The position numbers were made by a program, and so were the translations under genes. DNA of 19,940 bases, from the NCBI GenBank assembly GCA_002748505.1, contig PDSN01000074.1, positions 1-19,940 on the forward strand, read 5' to 3'. This DNA comes from Gammaproteobacteria bacterium. Lineage in GTDB: Bacteria; Pseudomonadota; Gammaproteobacteria; Pseudomonadales; Halieaceae. This document shows positions 1 through 8,560 of this stretch, in pieces (position 1 is the stretch's first letter; each line of letters opens with the position of its first letter). The notes beneath the pieces were generated by a model. The model did not search any database. It was given only the letters and a program-made list of their open reading frames with translations, and was not told the DNA's origin.

Positions 1-10
1 GGTTACACGC

Positions 11-30
11 GTTCATTAAAGTTCATTAAA
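11..30 (+). repeat. Perfect 10-bp tandem repeat upstream of the cytochrome peroxidase gene
   Basis: GTTCATTAAA occurs twice in direct succession, ending about 32 bases before the start codon of the di-haem peroxidase gene. The 10-bp period is close to one helical turn, so the copies could be a pair of half-sites for a regulator. It could equally be chance or the edge of a promoter. The window begins only 10 bases upstream, so the full promoter cannot be judged. Confidence 0.4.
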
Positions 31-62
31 GTAGACCACGCAAAAAAACGTCAGACTCAGCG

Positions 63-1343
63 ATGATAGATAGAAAATACCCACGATCAGTATTGAAAAA
101 CCTCCTGGCGAGCGCAGTGTTGGTATTGCTCAGCGCCTGTATGAGTGATGGCAGTGATCCGGCGCCCGTCGCACCCGAGCCCGAACCACCGGTTCCCGAA
201 CCGCCGCCTGCGTTTACCACGGTTGAAGCACTGGGGGAGAGCTTATTCTTTGATACCAATTTGTCGCTTAACCGCACGCAGTCCTGCGCCACCTGCCACG
301 ATCCGGAACACGCTTTTGTGGATGCGCGTCTGGATGACAACGGTTTGATTGGTGCCGTATCGCTCGGCGATGACGGTACCTCTCTGGGTGATCGCAATGC
401 GCCCACCGCGATGTACGGTGCGCTGGTGCCCGATTTCGGAGAGGGCAGGCACCAGCGTTTCAACAGCCAACAGCCGGATTACCAGGGTTTTCTCGGCGGT
501 TTCTTTTTGGACGGGCGCGCCACAAAGCTGGCGGATCAGGCCAAGGGGCCACCGCTGAATCCTATTGAAATGGGCATGCCCGACAAAGCGGCGGTGGTAG
601 CGCGCGTGATGGAGAACGCTGATTATGTGCGTTCCTTTAAAGCGCTGTTTGGCGATACCGTATTCGACGACATGGATACAGCCTATAACGCCATGGCGGA
701 CAGTATCGCAGCTTTTGAATTAACCGAGCAGTTCGCACCCTTTCAATCCAAGTATGACAAGTCCCTGCGCGGTGAATACACCTACGATCCCGGCGCGAAG
801 GCGGCGCTCGGCAAGGCCCTGTTTTTCTCTCAGCAGTTTACCAACTGCGCCACCTGTCACCAGTTGCGCCCCAATGGCAGCAGGGATGAAATCTTCAGCA
901 GTTTTGAATACCACAACATTGGCGTGCCCGTGAATGAGGCGATCAGGGCTGTCAATAATACCGAGGCGGGTTTTGTCGATCAGGGCTTGTTGGATAACCC
1001 CGAGGTGAGCGACCCCGCAGAAGCGGGTAAATTCAAGGTGCCCACGCTGCGCAATGTCGCTGTGACGGGCCCCTACATGCACAACGGTGTATTTCGCGAT
1101 TTACAGACCGTGATTAAGTTCTACGACCATTTCTTCAGCAACTCGCGCTTCCCCGACAACCCCGAAACGGGAGCGCCCTGGCGCGAGCCCGAAGTGCCAG
1201 AGACGGTGGCCACGGTGGAGCTGCTCGACGGGCGGCGTATGACGCAATTAGAGGTCGAGGCTATGGTGTGTTTCCTGCGCACCTTGACCGATGAGCGGTA
1301 TGAGCATTTGCTGCCCAAGGATAATCTGGACTGCGGTATTTAA
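63..1343 (+). CDS. Di-haem cytochrome c peroxidase / MauG-family lipoprotein
   Basis: This is a predicted periplasmic, membrane-anchored di-haem enzyme of the bacterial cytochrome c peroxidase/MauG family, which reduces hydrogen peroxide or performs peroxide-driven oxidations. The N-terminus is a lipoprotein signal: basic residues, a hydrophobic stretch, then LLSAC with the lipidated Cys at 26. A Pro/Glu-rich linker follows (about residues 33-50). There are two CxxCH haem sites, CATCH at 75-79 and CATCH at 262-266. The late motif with KVPTLRN and PYMHNG (about 325-342) is typical of this family. The length of 426 residues fits. The ATG has no obvious Shine-Dalgarno sequence, but it is the start that gives a proper signal peptide. 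The gene stands alone on the plus strand and converges on the ATP-grasp gene with a 3-bp gap. The substrate (peroxide versus a protein target) cannot be assigned from sequence. Confidence 0.9.
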   Translation: MIDRKYPRSVLKNLLASAVLVLLSACMSDGSDPAPVAPEPEPPVPEPPPAFTTVEALGESLFFDTNLSLNRTQSCATCHDPEHAFVDARLDDNGLIGAVSLGDDGTSLGDRNAPTAMYGALVPDFGEGRHQRFNSQQPDYQGFLGGFFLDGRATKLADQAKGPPLNPIEMGMPDKAAVVARVMENADYVRSFKALFGDTVFDDMDTAYNAMADSIAAFELTEQFAPFQSKYDKSLRGEYTYDPGAKAALGKALFFSQQFTNCATCHQLRPNGSRDEIFSSFEYHNIGVPVNEAIRAVNNTEAGFVDQGLLDNPEVSDPAEAGKFKVPTLRNVAVTGPYMHNGVFRDLQTVIKFYDHFFSNSRFPDNPETGAPWREPEVPETVATVELLDGRRMTQLEVEAMVCFLRTLTDERYEHLLPKDNLDCGI

Positions 1344-1346
1344 GGC

Positions 1347-2297
1347 TTAATCGCGTACCGCAAAAGCCTCCATCGCGTAATGCACTTTCTCGATGGCACT
1401 GACGGGAATACGTTGTATGCTCTCTATATGCTGTAAGCGTGGCAACAAGCCCTGGTCACTGGCGATTTGAATAGCCAGCCCCGGGCGTGCGTTAAGCTCT
1501 AATAATTGAGCGCCGCTGTTTTTGTCCAGTACTAAATCGACCCCTAAATAGCCGAGTCCGGTCATTTCGTAGCAGCGCGCCGCCAGCAGCAGCATATCCT
1601 GCCAATGGGGCAGCACGATGTCCTTGAGTGTTTTGCCGGTGTCTGGATGATGCGTGACATGACGGGAAAACTGCACCGCGTGCAGGCAACGGCCGTCCTC
1701 AATGGCGAGGCCAACGCCCACGGCGCCTTGGTGTAAGTTGGCCTTGCCATCAGAGGCGTGGGTGGCAAGGCGCAGCATAGCCATCACCGGATAACCCTGA
1801 AATACAATAATGCGAATGTCGGGCACGCCCTCGTGGGAATAGCCCTTAAAGTGGTCGTCAAACGCAATAAGATCCTCAACGATGGCGACATCCGTTGCAC
1901 CACTTAGAGAATAAAGGCCCACCAGTGTGTTGCTTAAATGACGGCGCAGGTCTGCGCGACTGATAATCTGCCCCGAGGCCTTGATAAAATCGTCGCCACT
2001 GCGCCCGGTGATGACCAGGATGCCTTTACCGCCGGAGCCTTTGGCGGGTTTTAATACAAAGCTGTCGCTCTCACTCAGTTGTTTTACCAGCTGTTTGACA
2101 TAGTGTTGCTCGTGTAGCACATGGCGTAAGCGAGGTGTGGCAATACGGTGTTTTTCTGCCAGCAGTTTGGTTTTTAATTTGTTATCCACCAGGGGGTAGA
2201 GTTTGCGGTCATTGTATTTGCCGATATAACTGATATTGCGGCGGTTCATGCCGAGCATGCCGCGTTGCAACAGTTTAGACGGAGCGATAGCGAGCAT
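1347..2297 (-). CDS. RimK-related ATP-grasp ligase (alpha-L-glutamate ligase-like protein)
   Basis: This protein belongs to the ATP-grasp superfamily and resembles RimK, which joins glutamate to a carboxylate using ATP; the real substrate here is unknown. The 316 residues contain a nucleotide-binding segment VLKPAKGSGGKGI (81-93), a PDIRII strand (159-164), the NLHQGAVGVG motif (187-196) and the metal/ATP-binding strand ending LELNARPGL (266-274), all in the order expected of RimK-like enzymes. The last gene of a three-gene minus-strand cluster, it starts 2 bases after the stop of the inactive-transglutaminase gene. It has no separate Shine-Dalgarno, so translational coupling is likely. The same trio is found together in other proteobacteria, which suggests a peptide or amino-acid ligation paired with a membrane/periplasmic partner. 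Family assignment is firm; the reaction is inference. Confidence 0.88.
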   Translation of the reverse strand: MLAIAPSKLLQRGMLGMNRRNISYIGKYNDRKLYPLVDNKLKTKLLAEKHRIATPRLRHVLHEQHYVKQLVKQLSESDSFVLKPAKGSGGKGILVITGRSGDDFIKASGQIISRADLRRHLSNTLVGLYSLSGATDVAIVEDLIAFDDHFKGYSHEGVPDIRIIVFQGYPVMAMLRLATHASDGKANLHQGAVGVGLAIEDGRCLHAVQFSRHVTHHPDTGKTLKDIVLPHWQDMLLLAARCYEMTGLGYLGVDLVLDKNSGAQLLELNARPGLAIQIASDQGLLPRLQHIESIQRIPVSAIEKVHYAMEAFAVRD

Positions 2298-2299
2298 GG

Positions 2300-3811
2300 T
2301 CAGGTCTCAGTCATGGCACGAAAACGATGCAGTTCCGATAATTTATAACCGGTGTATTGCCCCATGGCCAGGATGGCGGCCAGCAATACCAGGTTGAGTT
2401 CGGGAAAATTAAAGGTCAGGTGTTTTATCAGTAAACTGTTCATCAGCAAATAGGCAGCGATGGCGACCAGCAAGCTGCCACTACCCTGAATAAAAACCTC
2501 GTGACTGCCTTCTTCTTCCCACAGGATCGACATGCGTTCTATTGTCCATGCGATGATAATCATGGGGAAAAAGGTGACGGTCAGGCCTGCGCTGTAACCC
2601 AATTGATAACCCAAAATACTGACCAGGGAGATTAAAAAGATCACCAGCACGATTAAGGTGGCGATGCGCGCAACTAACAGTAAATTCAGGCGTGATAAAT
2701 AACTGCGTATAGCTAGTCCAATCGCCACTACAGTGATAAAACTGGCAAGGCCGGTGAATAACTCGGTTTGCAAAAAAGCCAGGGCAACCAGAATGGGCAT
2801 GAATGTGCCCGAGGTTCTAAGGCCGACAATCACACGCATAAACACCACGACCGCTGCACCTAGGGGCAGCAGAAGTAACAGTTTGAATACACCTTGTTCC
2901 TCAATAGGGAGGCGCTGCAGGGAGAAGGTGCTGAACACGCCGTTGTCGTCGCGAAATGTCGACAGCTGTTCGGCGGGCAGGGTCTGCTGCAGCATGGAAA
3001 ACGACACTCGCGAATGGCTGGCTCCGGTGACATCCAGCAGCGAACTGCCACCGCGTTGCCAAAGCAACAGGTCGTGCTCGGAGCTCTGCTTGCGGTTTTT
3101 TAACTGAAACAGCACCCACCGCTCTCCCGTGTGCACCTCGACCATTGGGGTGAGGCTTTGGCGGCGGCGCGCATCTTCCAGATACAGCCCCAGGACAGAG
3201 CGCGCTGGCACACCAGCTTCGTGCAGCAATTTAACCAGCAGAGCGTTTTCATCATCGTTTTGTGACAGCAGCAGCGCCGCGTTTTGATCGGGTGGGCTTT
3301 GATGCAGGCGGGAGATTAACTCCCTGGCAAGACTGGCAGCGCTGGCGGAGGTTTTTTGTGCCTGCGCCAGTAATTGTCTGGCGGCGATTTGTTCAGCTTC
3401 TTCCCAAAACACAGGCGGGATGGGAGGGGGTGTTGTGATGCTTGGGCGTCGAGCCTCCGTATCCAGTAAAAACTGTGCGGAATAATACAGGGTTTGACGC
3501 CCCCTGGCGGCACTGCGGGTCCACTCACCCCGGCGTTCGCCTTTCTCGTTGACAATAGAAAAACCGTAACCAGGTGAGGCGGTTTGTTCCTGAAACAGGG
3601 TGTAGCCAGGCGGTGCTTTGGGCAGATGTAAACTGGCTACCACACCGCTGCCCTCGGCTTCAAAGTCAATTCGCGCCTCAACTTGCCAGACGGTTTGTGA
3701 TTGACCCGGGGTGAATGGCACCCCGGTGTGATCGTTACGCAGTAAAGCCAATACCACCCCAATGGCTGCCAGCAACAGCACCATGACTCGGAATGTGGTG
3801 CGTTCGCTCAA
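2300..3811 (-). CDS. Inactive transglutaminase fused to a seven-helix membrane domain
   Basis: A 503-residue membrane protein with one N-terminal membrane segment (about 8-24), a large extracytoplasmic region and about seven hydrophobic helices in the last 200 residues. The middle part contains a transglutaminase-like fold, recognisable from the stretch QNDDENALLVKLLHEAGVPAR followed by a hydrophobic strand and VEVHTGERWVLF. Active enzymes have a catalytic Cys in the position of the acidic QNDDEN segment; no Cys is seen there, so the domain is judged catalytically dead. This matches the 'inactive transglutaminase family' (Transglut_i_TM plus 7TM_transglut). The gene overlaps the upstream retropepsin-like gene by 4 bases (ATGA) and is followed after 2 bases by the ATP-grasp gene, so the three are probably co-translated. 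A receptor or scaffold role is inference. Confidence 0.87.
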   Translation of the reverse strand: MSERTTFRVMVLLLAAIGVVLALLRNDHTGVPFTPGQSQTVWQVEARIDFEAEGSGVVASLHLPKAPPGYTLFQEQTASPGYGFSIVNEKGERRGEWTRSAARGRQTLYYSAQFLLDTEARRPSITTPPPIPPVFWEEAEQIAARQLLAQAQKTSASAASLARELISRLHQSPPDQNAALLLSQNDDENALLVKLLHEAGVPARSVLGLYLEDARRRQSLTPMVEVHTGERWVLFQLKNRKQSSEHDLLLWQRGGSSLLDVTGASHSRVSFSMLQQTLPAEQLSTFRDDNGVFSTFSLQRLPIEEQGVFKLLLLLPLGAAVVVFMRVIVGLRTSGTFMPILVALAFLQTELFTGLASFITVVAIGLAIRSYLSRLNLLLVARIATLIVLVIFLISLVSILGYQLGYSAGLTVTFFPMIIIAWTIERMSILWEEEGSHEVFIQGSGSLLVAIAAYLLMNSLLIKHLTFNFPELNLVLLAAILAMGQYTGYKLSELHRFRAMTET

Positions 3812-4620
3812 TTGGGCGATTCCTCTGTATTCATTTCGGTGCTGGCGGTTTTGGGCTCATCTTCAAGCACTGCGGGGGCAACGTCTGCGCGTTCCGATAG
3901 CAGGTTGGAGCGGCTCACGTCCACCAACATCATATCTTTCAAAATGTTGCGTCCGATCAGGATTTGGTAATCCAGGTGGGCGCGATCACTTAAGGTGAAT
4001 TCGGCGGTTTGCCGCAGAGGGCCAATGGCGACAGGGAGTTTGACGACCGCGCGGCGCTCGCCTTCGTCGTTGTTTGATTGCAGCACACGAGCCATGCGTT
4101 CCAGCTCGCGTTCAATGGAGATCAGCGAGCCATTTTGCGGATGCACCACATCAAAGCGCACCCATTTGTCGCCATCGCGTTCAAACAGGTGGATATTACG
4201 CGCATCCAGGGACGACGTTTGCGCGCCGGTGTCGACCCGCGCCGGTAGAGCCAGTTCAATATCTGCCATCCACACCTGTTCGCGTGCACCGATCAGCAGC
4301 TTGTTCTCTACCGCTTGCGGGTTTGCGCAGTTCTCGGTGTTTGCCGCCGCAGTCTGTAGTTCATCTGGCGCGGTGGGCGACGCAGCAAGGATTTTCTCAA
4401 TACGCTTAAGGCTGGCATTTTGGCGTTTTAGCTGCCGGGTTTGTTGCTGGCGCTGGCGCAGCAAATCCTCGTCCTGGCTCAGGCACTGGCTTAGTTGAGT
4501 TTCCATTGCGCTAAGGCGCGCTTCGTCTGCGGCTGGCTTGGAGGTGAATTGTTCTGGCATGAGGGCGCAGCCTGTTAAGGTGAGCGCTATCACTGGCGGG
4601 AGGACGGTGCGTATCATCAT
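3808..4620 (-). CDS. Retropepsin-like aspartic peptidase family lipoprotein (PF05618 'ATP-dependent zinc protease')
   Basis: A predicted lipoprotein of about 270 residues. I place the start at 4620 because the protein then begins MMIRTV, followed by a hydrophobic stretch and the lipobox LTGC (Cys 18). An in-frame ATG at 4668 would add 16 residues in front, and neither start has a clear ribosome site. A coiled-coil-like region (about residues 34-78) follows. The peptidase-like domain has DTGA (Asp 130) inside LPARVDTGAQTSSLDA and a later LIGRNIL motif, the signature of retropepsin-like folds. The domain is named in databases as an ATP-dependent zinc protease, but no zinc-binding HExxH is visible and the DTGA motif argues for an aspartic-type site. 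First gene of the trio, it overlaps the next gene by 4 bases. Whether it cleaves anything is unproven. Confidence 0.82.
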   Translation of the reverse strand: MMIRTVLPPVIALTLTGCALMPEQFTSKPAADEARLSAMETQLSQCLSQDEDLLRQRQQQTRQLKRQNASLKRIEKILAASPTAPDELQTAAANTENCANPQAVENKLLIGAREQVWMADIELALPARVDTGAQTSSLDARNIHLFERDGDKWVRFDVVHPQNGSLISIERELERMARVLQSNNDEGERRAVVKLPVAIGPLRQTAEFTLSDRAHLDYQILIGRNILKDMMLVDVSRSNLLSERADVAPAVLEDEPKTASTEMNTEESPN

Positions 4621-4770
4621 ATGAGTCGGGCGAGGCTGTGCAATTAAAACGAGCAGCGATTGTATCATCGCAATGGCGTAGTGTGTTTGCTGTGGTAGCC
4701 TTGGTCAAGCGGGGTCTACGTCAAATACTACCTGTTTTTTTCGGGCTAATTTGAGCCGCGATGTTGTCGG

Positions 4771-5529
4771 CTAACCCAGTTTTAGCTCCCCCAGCAGCGC
4801 CGCGTGGTCGGAAAGTCCCCGCCAGCTACCCTGATTCAGACGCGTACCCGAGATGGGGGTGAGACCGCGATAGTAAATACGATCCACTGCCAGAACTGGC
4901 GCCCACACCGGGAAAGTGCGGGCATGGCGGCCATTTAAGGTGACAAACAGCTCTTCGAGGCCGACGTCGGTGCGCAGGCGCGCGTCGCAGCGGCCGCGCC
5001 AATCGTTGAAATCCCCCGCGATGATCAGCGGTTCATTGGCGGGAACGTGCGAGTTGATTCGCGCAGCGAGGGTTTGCAGCTGGTGCTGACGCTCTGTTTC
5101 CAGCAGACCCAAGTGAACGCAAAGCACATGCAGGGGCAGGGCTTGGTCGGGAACAGCGATAACACCGTGCAAAATGCTGCGGCTGGAGCGCGGAAAGATC
5201 GCCACATCAATGTTTTCGTATTCTACAAAGGGTAACTGACTTAAAATGGCATTGCCGTGGTCTCCGTGCCGGTAAATGGCGTTGCGACCATAGGCGTAGT
5301 GTGGCCACATGCTGTCAGCCAGGTATTCATAATGCTGTTCACTGGGGCTTTTGAAATGCTCGGCGTGCTTTTGGTTTTTCTTCGTTGCGCCGTGAATTTC
5401 CTGTAGAAAAACGATGTGCGCACCGGTTTGTGCTATGTGTTTGCGAATCGCGTCCAACACAAAGCGTCTGCCGCTGGCATCGTAACCCTTGTGAACATTG
5501 TAGGTTAGTATTTTTAGGGTAATGCTCAT
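4771..5529 (-). CDS. Endonuclease/exonuclease/phosphatase (EEP) family protein
   Basis: A 252-residue protein of the EEP (DNase I/exonuclease III-like) metal-dependent phosphoesterase superfamily. The catalytic landmarks are in order: TYNVHKG (Asn 11), FLQEI (metal-binding Glu 44), CVHLGL (His 139), IIAGDFNDW (Asp 173, Asn 175), VDRIYY (Asp 216) and the terminal LSDHAALL (His 242). No signal peptide or extra domain is present, so it is probably cytoplasmic. The substrate could be DNA, RNA or a lipid/sugar phosphate. The gene ends about 18 bases before the AbgT gene's stop on the same strand, so the two may share a transcript. It has a weak ribosome site. Confidence 0.88.
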   Translation of the reverse strand: MSITLKILTYNVHKGYDASGRRFVLDAIRKHIAQTGAHIVFLQEIHGATKKNQKHAEHFKSPSEQHYEYLADSMWPHYAYGRNAIYRHGDHGNAILSQLPFVEYENIDVAIFPRSSRSILHGVIAVPDQALPLHVLCVHLGLLETERQHQLQTLAARINSHVPANEPLIIAGDFNDWRGRCDARLRTDVGLEELFVTLNGRHARTFPVWAPVLAVDRIYYRGLTPISGTRLNQGSWRGLSDHAALLGELKLG

Positions 5530-5547
5530 GTTGGGGTAGTGCCGTCT

Positions 5548-7128
5548 TCAGGGTGTGTAATAGGTTTCTGCACCCGGCCCGACGGGCATACCCAGCAGGA
5601 AAACCCAGATGTAGAACAGCGCTGTCCAGCCCAACATGAAAATCATGCTGTAGGGCAGCATGGTGGCGATGAGCGTACCAAGCCCCAGGTTTTTCTGGTA
5701 GCGGGTGGCCATGGCGAGGATCAAGCCAAAATAGCTCATCATTGGTGAGATCACGTTAGTAACCGAATCGCCTATACGATAGGCCGCCTGTATCACTTCG
5801 GGCGCGTAGCCAACCAGCATCAACATGGGTACAAAAATGGGTGCAGTGACCGCCCATTGTGCCGAGGCACTACCCAGGGACAGGTTGACCACACCGCACA
5901 TCATGATAAATAAGATAAAGACTTCTGGCCCGTCGAGGCCAACACCTTGCAACAGCGCCGCTCCCTGCACGGCCATCACGGTGCCGAGGTTGGTCCATTT
6001 AAAAAAGGCGACAAACTGTGCGGCGAAAAATACCAGTACGATATACAATCCCAGAGTGCTCATGCTTTTGGCCATGGCATCGATGACGTCTTTGTCGTTT
6101 TTCATCGTACCTGCAACTTTGCCGTAGACAAAGCCGGGAATGGCAAAGGTGAAAAAGATAAAAGTCACGATGCCTTTTAAAAACGGCGAGCCCTTGACGC
6201 CACCGGTGTCGGGGTTTCGTAAAACACCCCATTCGGGCACGATGGTCAGCGCCAGTAAAATACAGATACCGAGAAAGGTCAGCCCCGCTAATTTCATGGC
6301 TTTCTTTTCCCGCTCAGTGGGCGGGTGTAAGTCCGGCGCGCTTAAATCGTCGGCACCCAGGCTGTCGTCGTATTTGCCCAGGCGCGGCTCGACGATTTTT
6401 TCCGTCACAAACGCTCCCAAAAAAGCCACCACAAAGGTGCTGACAATCATAAAATACCAGTTCACCTCAGGGCCGACCACGTAACTTGGATCAACCATAT
6501 GGGCGGCGGGTTCGGTGATGCCTGCCAGCAGTGGGTCCACGGTGCCCAATAACAGGTTGGCGCTGTAGCCGCCGGAAACCCCGGCGAAGGCAGCGGCAAG
6601 TCCGGCCAGTGGGTGTCTGCCGAGGGAGTGAAAAATCACGGCTGCCAGCGGAATCAATACCACATAACCAAGTTCTGACGCGGTGTTGGATAAAATGCCC
6701 GCAAGTACGACGGTGACCGTCACCATGCGCGGTGAGGCGTTAATCACCATTGCCCGAAGCGCTGTGGATAGCAGGCCCGAATGCTCGGCGACTGAAACGC
6801 CCAGCAGAGCCACGAGTACGGTGCCAAGAGGGGCAAAGCTGGTGAAATTGGTGACCATGCCGGTGACAATTCTGGCCAGGCCTTCGGCGTTCATCAGTGA
6901 AATGACTTCGATAAAGCCGTCGGCTTCACGGCCCTTGGCGCCCTCGGGGCGCGGATCGGCGACGCCGACATCAAAATAACCCAGGATGCCGCTTAACAGA
7001 ACAATGGCGATGGTTAGCAGGGCGAACAGGGTGATGGGGTGGGGCAGTAAATTACCCAGCCATTCCACCGTGGAGAGAAAACGGTTAAACCAACCCTGAT
7101 TCGCAGGTTGCGGACTTGCCTTGCTCAC
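5548..7128 (-). CDS. AbgT-family transporter
   Basis: A 526-residue integral membrane protein with the AbgT/MtrF/YdaH family layout: a soluble N-terminus, many hydrophobic helices, the family stretch LSNTASELGYVVLIPLAA (about 146-163), and later helices with NLSLGSASAQWAVTAPIFVPM and RIGDSVTNVISPM. Members are reported to import p-aminobenzoyl-glutamate or export sulfonamides/folate-related compounds; the substrate here is not decided by the sequence. The start codon is GTG at 7126-7128, chosen because AAGGAG lies six bases upstream and the resulting protein begins MSKASPQ. It lies downstream of prsR on the same strand with about 70 bases between, including a dyad, so it may be a separate unit. 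Confidence 0.88.
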   Translation of the reverse strand: MSKASPQPANQGWFNRFLSTVEWLGNLLPHPITLFALLTIAIVLLSGILGYFDVGVADPRPEGAKGREADGFIEVISLMNAEGLARIVTGMVTNFTSFAPLGTVLVALLGVSVAEHSGLLSTALRAMVINASPRMVTVTVVLAGILSNTASELGYVVLIPLAAVIFHSLGRHPLAGLAAAFAGVSGGYSANLLLGTVDPLLAGITEPAAHMVDPSYVVGPEVNWYFMIVSTFVVAFLGAFVTEKIVEPRLGKYDDSLGADDLSAPDLHPPTEREKKAMKLAGLTFLGICILLALTIVPEWGVLRNPDTGGVKGSPFLKGIVTFIFFTFAIPGFVYGKVAGTMKNDKDVIDAMAKSMSTLGLYIVLVFFAAQFVAFFKWTNLGTVMAVQGAALLQGVGLDGPEVFILFIMMCGVVNLSLGSASAQWAVTAPIFVPMLMLVGYAPEVIQAAYRIGDSVTNVISPMMSYFGLILAMATRYQKNLGLGTLIATMLPYSMIFMLGWTALFYIWVFLLGMPVGPGAETYYTP

Positions 7129-7165
7129 GGAGCACTCCTTGGTTGTTATATAGGATGTGTGATAC

Positions 7166-7188
7166 TGCTCTTCGCGTTACAAAGAGCA
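7166..7188. other. 7-bp dyad between prsR and the AbgT gene
   Basis: TGCTCTT and AAGAGCA form a perfect inverted repeat with a 9-base loop in the short gap after prsR. There is no T-run on the transcribed side, so it is not a textbook intrinsic terminator. It could be a rho-independent remnant, an mRNA 3' end-stabilising hairpin or an operator. A TATATA box lies nearer to the AbgT start on the minus strand but lacks a recognisable -35. Confidence 0.35.
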
Positions 7189-7198
7189 AGGGGGGACA

Positions 7199-8557
7199 TT
7201 ATAACGAGCGCAGGTGATATTTTTCCATAAGATTGTACAGCGTGGGGCGCGATACGCCCAGCAGCGCCGCTGCATCGGAGATGTTATCATTTACATGAAC
7301 CAGGCAGCGCTGAATGGCGCGTTTCTCCGCTTCTTGACGCACTTCTTTTAAATTAAAGGGCATGGGCTCCGCATCGCCGGCTGGCGCTAGTGCCATGTCT
7401 TCCAGGGTTATGTACTTGCCGTCGGCCATCACCACCGCGCGTTTTACCCGGCTTTCCAATTCACGCACATTGCCTGGCCACTCGTAGGCTTCAATGGCTC
7501 GCTGAGTTTCTTCATCAAAACCTTTGATGGGGCGTTTTTGATCCCGTGCGAAGCGGTCGAGAAAGGTTTTTGCCAGCACCAGGGCATCGCCCTCGCGGTC
7601 TTTCAGGGGAGGGATATGAATCGGGAGATCGTTGATGCGGTAGTAAAGGTCTTCGCGGAAGCGGCCATCCTTAATGTGGTTGGATAAATCCTGATGGGTG
7701 GCGCAAATAATACGCACATCGACGGGAATCGCTTTGCGCCCCCCGACGCGCTCGACCTCTCGCTCTTGAATAAAACGCAGCAATTTGGCTTGTAAATCCA
7801 GGGGTAAATCGCCGATTTCATCCAAAAACAAAGTGCCTTTATCGGCGTATTCGACTTTGCCCGGCGTGGTTTGGTTGGCACCGGTAAACGCGCCTTTTTC
7901 ATAGCCGAACAGTTCACTTTCCAGCAGCGTGTCTGGAATGGCGGCACAGTTGATTGCCACCATGGGATGCTTGGCGCGGGGGCTCAATTCGTGCAGGGCG
8001 CGGGCAAAACGCTCTTTACCTGTGCCCGACGCGCCGAGCAGCAAAGCGGTGATATCGGTGGGTGCGACTTTTTCGATGGTGCGACACACGGCCAGCATCT
8101 GCGGGCTGGTGGCAATAATGCCATTTAGCGGCATGTTTTCTTCGTGGCTGTGCAGGCGGCGGTTTTCTTTTTCCAGATCGTGCACCTTATAGGCGCGCTC
8201 GACGATCAGGCTTAGAATTTCGGGATCTACCGGTTTTTGGTAAAAATCATAGGCGCCAAGGCCGATGGCCTTAACCGCGTTGGCTCGGTCATTATCACCG
8301 GTAACGACCACGACCTTGGTTTCCTTCGCCAGGGAGAGAATTTCCGTCAGCGTGGCAAGCCCTTCGGTAACGCCGCCGGGATCGGGGGGAAGCCCCAGAT
8401 CCAGTAATACCACACCTGGTTCTATGCGGCGCAGCTGGGTGATTGCATCTTCGCGATCACCGCTGATAGTGACGTCGTAGTCATCGAAGGTCCAGCGCAG
8501 TTGGCTTTGCAAGCCGCTGTCATCTTCGACGATCAGTAGCGTTTTTTTGTCGGCCAC
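7199..8557 (-). CDS. prsR: Sigma-54-dependent response regulator PrsR (PEP-CTERM-box regulator)
   Basis: A 452-residue NtrC-type activator. Residues 1-120 are a receiver domain with acidic residues E11/D12/D13, phosphoacceptor Asp 53 (LLDLGLP) and Lys 108. Residues about 145-375 form an AAA+ domain with Walker A GASGTGKE (175-182), the sigma-54-contacting GAFTGA loop (222-227) and Walker B GTLFLDEIGD (241-250). The C-terminus has a Fis-type helix-turn-helix (about 425-445). It fits the PEP-CTERM-box response regulator family (TIGR02915), which activates PEP-CTERM/exopolysaccharide genes through RpoN. The start is GTG, with AGGGAG upstream. The gene begins 3 bases after the prsK stop, so kinase and regulator are probably coupled. 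The family-level call is strong because the kinase next door and the EPS locus agree with it. Confidence 0.92.
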   Translation of the reverse strand: MADKKTLLIVEDDSGLQSQLRWTFDDYDVTISGDREDAITQLRRIEPGVVLLDLGLPPDPGGVTEGLATLTEILSLAKETKVVVVTGDNDRANAVKAIGLGAYDFYQKPVDPEILSLIVERAYKVHDLEKENRRLHSHEENMPLNGIIATSPQMLAVCRTIEKVAPTDITALLLGASGTGKERFARALHELSPRAKHPMVAINCAAIPDTLLESELFGYEKGAFTGANQTTPGKVEYADKGTLFLDEIGDLPLDLQAKLLRFIQEREVERVGGRKAIPVDVRIICATHQDLSNHIKDGRFREDLYYRINDLPIHIPPLKDREGDALVLAKTFLDRFARDQKRPIKGFDEETQRAIEAYEWPGNVRELESRVKRAVVMADGKYITLEDMALAPAGDAEPMPFNLKEVRQEAEKRAIQRCLVHVNDNISDAAALLGVSRPTLYNLMEKYHLRSL

Positions 8558-8560
8558 GCT

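Noticed and set aside
3995..4498. 167-codon plus-strand open frame
   Set aside because: It lies wholly antisense to the retropepsin-like gene, with Arg/Ser-rich composition typical of a shadow frame.
4621..4668. Upstream ATG at 4668 for the retropepsin-like lipoprotein
   Set aside because: It would place 16 extra residues before a good lipoprotein signal peptide; the MM start at 4620 gives a normal signal with Cys 18. Neither has a clear Shine-Dalgarno, so this is a judgement.
4730..4760. Run of T next to GGCT/AGCC as a terminator after the EEP gene
   Set aside because: The stem has only four pairs and the T-run is on the wrong side for the minus-strand transcript.
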